Positions 7,625-11,397 of a stretch of 11,397 nucleotides of DNA are shown piece by piece. The position numbers and the translations under genes are program-made. Below the pieces are notes generated by a model. The model made no database searches. It saw only the letters and a program-made list of their open reading frames with translations, and had not been told where the DNA came from. Each line of letters starts with the position of its first letter. Position 1 is the first letter of the stretch. The stretch is from Rikenellaceae bacterium. GTDB lineage: Bacteria; Bacteroidota; Bacteroidia; Bacteroidales; Rikenellaceae. The stretch spans positions 1-11,397 of the forward strand of contig JAITVB010000114.1 of NCBI GenBank assembly GCA_031286025.1. Reading direction: 5' to 3'.

Positions 7625-7864
7625 ACGGCGGCGAACCGTTTGGTTTAAAAAAAATCGAACTACAAAGGTGATAAAAATGTGGCAGGAACAGATACAAAAA
7701 AAATATTTTTTATTTATCTTTAAGGTCTCTTTTCGATCATCTGTCGTTTTAATTCGAAAGGGTAATCCGGTGAAGCGCTTTAAAACCACCCGCGAAAGGC
7801 CCGGATCGGCAAAAAGTGGCTCTTGAAATACGGATAATTGCAAACAAATCATAAATCACACAAG
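7625..7864. promoter_or_regulatory. Divergent AT-rich intergenic region, MATE gene and serC
   Basis: This 240-bp gap must hold the start signals for both divergent genes. On the minus strand CACCTTTG (7663-7670) is one base off the TAnnTTTG -7 element, 38 bases before the MATE ATG. On the plus strand TATCTTTA (7715-7722) is also one base off, 142 bases before the serC ATG, which would leave a long leader. No clear -33 TTG is paired with either. Several A and T runs occur (7644-7654, 7695-7711). No gene, riboswitch or operator could be recognised. Confidence 0.4.
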
Positions 7865-8938
7865 ATGAAAAAGTACAATTTCAATGCCGGACCTGCCGTG
7901 TTGCCGCAGGCAGCCATCGAGAATGCGGCCAAGGCCGTGTTGGATTTTGACGGAATGGGACTATCCCTGCTCACCATCTCCCATCGGTCGAAGGAATTCG
8001 AAGCGGTGATGGACGAAACGGTGGCGCTGTTCAAAGAGCTGCTCGCGATTCCCGAAGGCTACCGGGTGCTCTTCCTGGGCGGTGGCGCCAGTTCGCAATT
8101 CTATATGGTGCCGTTCAACCTGCTCGAAAAGAAGGCAGGGTATGTCAATACCGGCGTGTGGGCCAAGAAGGCGATGAAAGAGGCCAAGTTCTTCGGTGAA
8201 GCGGTCGAGGTGGCTTCGTCGGAAGACAGGAACAACACCTATATTCCGAAAGGCTTTGCCGTTCCGAAGGATTTGGACTACCTGCATATTACGACGAACA
8301 ACACGATCTTCGGCACCGAATACCATACCGACATCGACTGCCCGGTGCCCCTGGTGGCCGATATGAGTTCGGACATTCTGAGCCGTCCGGTCGACGTGTC
8401 GAAATATGCCCTCATTTATGGCGGTGCGCAGAAGAACCTGGCTCCGGCCGGTGTGACGTTCGTGATCGTGAAAGAAGATATGCTCGGAAAGATGAGCCGC
8501 CCGATCCCGACGATGATCGATTACCGCACCCACATCAAAGAGGGGTCGATGTTCAACACCCCGCCCGTGTTCCCGATTTATGTGATGCGCGAAACGCTGC
8601 GTTGGATCAAGTCGTTGGGCGGCGTACAGAAAATGTACGAAATCAACAAGGCCAAAGCCAGGCTGCTCTACGAAGAAATCGATCGTAACCCGTTGTTCGT
8701 CGGCACCGCCGTGAAGGAAGACCGTTCGCTGATGAACATCTGCTTCGTGCCGGCGCCGGGCCGCGAAAATCTCTATGACGAGTTTTTTGCGTTCGCCAAA
8801 GAACGCGGTATGGTCGGCATCAAGGGCCATCGCTTGGTGGGCGGCTTCCGTGCCTCGACTTACAACGCGCTGCCGATCGAAGACGTACAGGCGTTGGTGA
8901 CCTGCATGCAGGATTTTGAGAAGAAAGTCAACGGATAA
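7865..8938 (+). CDS. serC: Phosphoserine aminotransferase
   Basis: PLP-dependent cytoplasmic enzyme that makes O-phosphoserine from 3-phosphohydroxypyruvate with glutamate as amino donor; it also serves the equivalent step in pyridoxal phosphate synthesis in some bacteria. The 357 residues match the family. Visible features: N-terminal [21 protein letters not shown] (36-45), cofactor phosphate-binding LGGGASSQF (71-79), [11 protein letters not shown] with Asp166 near the pyridine ring, the Schiff-base lysine K190 in [22 protein letters not shown] (230-239), and a C-terminal [19 protein letters not shown] stretch. The ATG at 7865 gives [10 protein letters not shown]; an in-frame ATG at 7838 would add nine residues that do not resemble the family. 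serA follows after 92 bp on the same strand. Confidence 0.97.
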   Translation: MKKYNFNAGPAVLPQAAIENAAKAVLDFDGMGLSLLTISHRSKEFEAVMDETVALFKELLAIPEGYRVLFLGGGASSQFYMVPFNLLEKKAGYVNTGVWAKKAMKEAKFFGEAVEVASSEDRNNTYIPKGFAVPKDLDYLHITTNNTIFGTEYHTDIDCPVPLVADMSSDILSRPVDVSKYALIYGGAQKNLAPAGVTFVIVKEDMLGKMSRPIPTMIDYRTHIKEGSMFNTPPVFPIYVMRETLRWIKSLGGVQKMYEINKAKARLLYEEIDRNPLFVGTAVKEDRSLMNICFVPAPGRENLYDEFFAFAKERGMVGIKGHRLVGGFRASTYNALPIEDVQALVTCMQDFEKKVNG

Positions 8939-9030
8939 GCCGCGCTGTGCCGCTTGCCTATCCATACTCTCCTTTGAACCCGAAAGTAACGGACAAGAAC
9001 GTATTTTGGACTTCTTTAATTGACGAAAAG

Positions 9031-9951
9031 ATGAAAATATTGGTAGCTACCGAAAAACCGTTTGCCAAGGCGGCGGTCGACGGTATCCGCAACATCGTCG
9101 AGGGGGCGGGCTATGAACTGGCGCTCCTCGAAAAATATGCCGACGCGGCCGACTTGCTGAAAGCCGTGGCCAACGCCGACGCCCTGATCATCCGCAGCGA
9201 CAAGGTGACCCCCGCTGTGGTCGAAGCCGGGCGGAAACTGAAAATCGTCGTGCGCGCCGGCGCAGGGTATGACAATGTCGACCTGCCGTCGTGTACGGCC
9301 AAAGGCATCGTGGTGATGAACACTCCGGGCCAAAATTCGAACGCCGTGGCCGAACTGGCCGTCGGGATGATGATCTTCATGGCCCGCAACCAGTTCCAAC
9401 CGGGCACCGGCACCGAAATCAACGGCAAGCGCCTCGGCATCCACGCCTACGGCAACGTGGGCCGTTTGGTGGGCCGTTACGCCAAGGCGATGGGCATGAA
9501 GGTTTCGGCATTCGATCCCTACGCCGCTCCGGCGGTGTTCGAGGCCGACGACGTGGAAGTGGTTTGCAGCGTGGACGCGCTGTATGCCAACAGCGACTAT
9601 GTGTCGGTACACATCCCGGCGACGCCCGAAACGAAAAAATCGCTCAACTATGACCTGTTGTCAAAGATGCCCAAGGGCGCTGCGCTTGTCAATACCGCCC
9701 GTAAGGAGGTAATCGACGAGGAGGGGCTGATCCGCCTGTTGGCCGACCGCCCGGATCTCAAGTACGCGACCGACATCGCCGCCGACGCCCAGGTCGAGTT
9801 GAACGAAAAATTCGGTAGCCGCGTCTTCGCCACCGCAAAAAAAATGGGGGCCGAAACGGCCGAAGCCAATATCAACGCCGGCCTGGCTGCCGCCCGACAG
9901 GTGGTCGAGTTTTTCCGGAAAGGCGAGACGAGGTTTCAGGTGAATAAATAA
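9031..9951 (+). CDS. serA: D-3-phosphoglycerate dehydrogenase, short ACT-less form
   Basis: NAD-dependent dehydrogenase that opens the phosphorylated serine pathway by oxidising 3-phosphoglycerate to 3-phosphohydroxypyruvate, the SerC substrate. The 306 residues contain only the substrate and Rossmann domains, with no C-terminal ACT domain, so the classic serine feedback site is missing. Seen: VVRAGAGYDNVDL (73-85), NTPGQNSNAVAELAVGMM (97-114), an unusual nucleotide loop GIHAYGNVGR (136-145), VSVHIPATPETKKSLN (191-206), and catalytic Arg224 in NTARKEVID. Where most family members have the catalytic His of PHIG, this protein has K271 (AKKMGAETAEA), a trait of the Bacteroidota-type enzyme also known from Entamoeba. 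The ATG at 9031 (MKILVATEKPF) matches relatives; an upstream in-frame ATG-like start at 8947 adds an unrelated 28 residues. Transaminase neighbour serC supports the call. Confidence 0.94.
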   Translation: MKILVATEKPFAKAAVDGIRNIVEGAGYELALLEKYADAADLLKAVANADALIIRSDKVTPAVVEAGRKLKIVVRAGAGYDNVDLPSCTAKGIVVMNTPGQNSNAVAELAVGMMIFMARNQFQPGTGTEINGKRLGIHAYGNVGRLVGRYAKAMGMKVSAFDPYAAPAVFEADDVEVVCSVDALYANSDYVSVHIPATPETKKSLNYDLLSKMPKGAALVNTARKEVIDEEGLIRLLADRPDLKYATDIAADAQVELNEKFGSRVFATAKKMGAETAEANINAGLAAARQVVEFFRKGETRFQVNK

Positions 9952-9985
9952 ACGGTGAAAAAATTTCGAAAATCCGTGCAGCGCG

Positions 9986-10028
9986 ACAGGTTCGGTTTGC
10001 ATCGTTATTATAAACCTGTATTTTTTTT
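9986..10028 (+). terminator. Likely intrinsic terminator after serA
   Basis: ACAGGTT (9986-9992) pairs perfectly with AACCTGT (10013-10019) over a 20-base loop and is followed at once by A and eight T residues (10021-10028). It starts 35 bases after the serA stop codon. The long loop makes it weaker than a textbook terminator. The T-run is only 12 bases before the next ATG, so it could also act as an attenuator for that gene. Confidence 0.6.
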
Positions 10029-10040
10029 AAATCGAACCTT

Positions 10041-10574
10041 ATGCGAAAATTTTTGTTGACGCTCGCGCTTTGTGCAGCGACATACGGGGCACAGGCCCAA
10101 CAGCGGTCGGAAAGCCACAGTGCGTTCTACGCCGAAGTAGGCGGGGCGGGATTTATTTTCTCGGCCAACTTTGACAGCCGGTTTCATCCCGGAGAACGCC
10201 TGGGATGGGGATATCGGGCGGGGTTAGGTTTCGGCACCTTTTACGGCGGCTCATCCGACGAATATTATTACGAGGAAAATCTCCGTTCATTTGCGACCTT
10301 TCCCTTGGGATTGAACTATATTTTCGGCAAACCGGATTCGGATCATACTTTCCTGGCCGGGTGCGGAATCACGGTGATGACCCAGACGGTCAGCGCCTAT
10401 AACTGGGACAACGACCTTGCCCGTTCCGGGAACGTGATCGGCCATTTCGAATTCATGTACCGCCGCCAACCCCGCCAGGGTGGTTTTATGTGGCAGATCG
10501 GTCCGGCGATGATGATCGGTACGGGTGGCGACATCGTCCCGTCAGGAGCCATAGCGCTCGGTTACGCATTTTAA
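10041..10574 (+). CDS. Small outer-membrane beta-barrel protein
   Basis: 177-residue exported protein of unknown function. It has a signal peptide (MRKFLLTLALCAATYGAQA, cut predicted after Ala19). The mature part is about 158 residues of alternating, aromatic-rich strands rich in glycine: AFYAEVGGAGFIFSANFDSR (28-47), WGYRAGLGFGTFYGG (56-70), FATFPLGLNYIFG (84-96), TFLAGCGITVM (103-113), and a final strand GAIALGYAF ending in Phe, the usual barrel C-terminus. The FYxEVGGxGxxxSxNxDxRF opening is widespread in small Bacteroidota barrel proteins. About eight strands would fit. It starts 89 bp after serA, beyond a likely terminator, and may therefore have its own promoter; I see none with a good consensus. 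A structural membrane or small pore role is possible but inferred. Confidence 0.8.
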   Translation: MRKFLLTLALCAATYGAQAQQRSESHSAFYAEVGGAGFIFSANFDSRFHPGERLGWGYRAGLGFGTFYGGSSDEYYYEENLRSFATFPLGLNYIFGKPDSDHTFLAGCGITVMTQTVSAYNWDNDLARSGNVIGHFEFMYRRQPRQGGFMWQIGPAMMIGTGGDIVPSGAIALGYAF

Positions 10575-10581
10575 ACAACAA

Positions 10582-10603
10582 CCTTCCGGCAAAAGCGGGA
10601 GGG
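10582..10603 (+). repeat. Stem-loop between the barrel gene and the DUF1015 gene
   Basis: CCTTCCGGC (10582-10590), a loop AAAA, and GCGGGAGGG (10595-10603) form a 9-pair stem with one G-G mismatch and one T-G pair. No T-run follows, so it is probably not a terminator. It holds the purine-rich GGGAGGG, 15-16 bases before the ATG at 10619. It might influence mRNA stability or translation of the DUF1015 gene. Confidence 0.5.
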
Positions 10604-10618
10604 CCTAACGACAAAAAT

Positions 10619-11397
10619 ATGGTAAAAGTAAAACCGTTCAAGGGGATTCGTCCTCCGGAACGATACGCCGCCGAAGTGGCTTCGCGCCCCTACGACGTGC
10701 TCAACTCGGCCGAAGCACAGGCTGAAGCGACCGAGCGTTCGCTACTGCACATCATCAAACCCGAGATCGACTTTACGCCGATCATCGACGAACATTCGCA
10801 AGAGGCTTACGACAAGGCGGTCGGAAATTTTAAAAAATGGAAGGCCGACGGTTGGTTGGTGCAGGATCCGGCGGAGCGCTACTACGTCTATGCTCAGACG
10901 ATGAACGGCCGCACGCAGTATGGACTGGCCATCGCCTGTCGTTTCGAAGATTACATGTCGGGCAAGATCAAGAAACACGAACTGACCCGGCCCGATAAGG
11001 AGGAGGACCGGATGATTCATATCCGCATCCAGAACGCCAACATCGAACCGGTATTCTTTGCCTACCCGGCCAACGCCGAGTTGGACGCGATCGTGAAAAA
11101 AGTCACCGCCGGTGCCCCCGAATATGACTTTACGGCGGCCGACGGTTTCGGACATCACTTCTGGTTGGTCGATGACGAGGCGACGATCAGGCGCATCACC
11201 GAAATTTTCGATGCCATGCCCGCCCTCTACATCGCCGACGGACACCATCGCACCGCCGCTGCCGCGCGCGTAGGCCAGGAAAAGAAAAACGCCAACCCCA
11301 ACCACCGGGGCGATGAAGAGTATTGCTACTTTCTGGCCGTCGCTTTTCCGGACGACCAGTTGCGCATCATCGACTACAACCGTCTGGTGAAAGACCT
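10619..11397 (+). CDS. DUF1015 family protein (N-terminal part, runs off the window)
   Basis: The ATG at 10619 opens 259 codons with no stop before the window edge; full members are usually a little over 400 residues. Family features seen: PFKGIRPPERYAAEVASRPY (6-25), SLLHIIKPEIDF (41-52), KHELTRPDKEEDR (119-131), and the highly conserved YIADGHHRTAAAA block (204-216, DGHHR at 207-211). There is no signal peptide, so it is cytoplasmic. The biochemical function of the family is not established to my knowledge. It commonly lies beside serC and serA in Bacteroidota, as here, which suggests a role near serine or phosphoserine metabolism. The DGHHR block recalls the ParB/sulfiredoxin-type ATP-binding motif of free serine kinases; this is an inference. 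It starts 44 bp after the barrel gene. Confidence 0.92.
   Translation, partial: MVKVKPFKGIRPPERYAAEVASRPYDVLNSAEAQAEATERSLLHIIKPEIDFTPIIDEHSQEAYDKAVGNFKKWKADGWLVQDPAERYYVYAQTMNGRTQYGLAIACRFEDYMSGKIKKHELTRPDKEEDRMIHIRIQNANIEPVFFAYPANAELDAIVKKVTAGAPEYDFTAADGFGHHFWLVDDEATIRRITEIFDAMPALYIADGHHRTAAAARVGQEKKNANPNHRGDEEYCYFLAVAFPDDQLRIIDYNRLVKD

Noticed and set aside
7625..7852. N-terminal extension of the MATE protein by 76 codons
   Set aside because: The extension covers the AT-rich divergent promoter region and has no similarity to MATE N-termini; MKDFTKGSEAKQ at 7624 fits the family.
8933..8963. Imperfect hairpin around the serC stop codon (GGAT/ATCC and AAGC/GCTT)
   Set aside because: It needs a 4-base bulge and has no T-run, so it is not convincing as a terminator or regulatory element.
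7961..8965. A 334-codon open frame antisense to serC
   Set aside because: It lies wholly over a well-conserved serC, is His and Arg rich, and shows no family motif.
10742..11305. A 187-codon minus-strand open frame at the right edge
   Set aside because: It is antisense to the DUF1015 gene, which carries conserved family motifs.
1..11397. CRISPR array, tRNA, rRNA, insertion sequence or phage genes
   Set aside because: No regularly spaced direct repeats, cloverleaf-like sequences, transposase motifs or terminal inverted repeats were seen on either strand by eye.

Overview
The window looks like chromosomal DNA from a gut-type member of the Bacteroidota. Alistipes or another Rikenellaceae is a reasonable guess, but the genus is an inference. 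The support is: surface lipoproteins with Bacteroidota-type anchors, a leucine-rich-repeat surface protein, a FISUMP-like C-terminal domain, a short ACT-less SerA beside SerC and a DUF1015 protein, a yicC-gmk pair, and a TAnnTTTG-type promoter. Coding DNA is moderately GC-rich and intergenic DNA is AT-rich.

Left part (1-4559, all on +): three cell-surface genes in a row. They are the 3' end of a leucine-rich-repeat protein, a 711-residue lipoprotein with DUF4988-like hairpin repeats and a FISUMP-like C-terminus, and a 641-residue lipoprotein with an InlB-type B repeat and an HELGH zinc-peptidase motif. Gaps are 58 and 83 bp with no terminator seen, so co-transcription is plausible. This is the accessory-looking section.

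Middle part (4722-7624, all on -): read leftward, a MATE-family exporter, then yicC (endoribonuclease family), then gmk (guanylate kinase). A clear Bacteroidota -7 element lies just before yicC. gmk converges on the surface genes across a 162-bp spacer rich in inverted repeats.

Right part (7865-11397, on +): serC and serA encode the transaminase and dehydrogenase of the phosphorylated serine pathway. A terminator-like stem-loop follows serA. Next come a small beta-barrel outer-membrane protein and the first 259 codons of a DUF1015 protein that runs off the window. The DUF1015 gene has no stop codon in the window but is clearly real.

How the genes relate: serC and serA turn 3-phosphoglycerate into phosphoserine. 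DUF1015 is a recurrent neighbour of these genes in Bacteroidota and has an unproven link to the same pathway. YicC and Gmk are housekeeping RNA and nucleotide functions. No mobile element, CRISPR array, tRNA or rRNA was seen. I found no convincing complete new multi-gene system. The best leads are the DUF1015 protein (DGHHR motif, serine context) and the HELGH lipoprotein.
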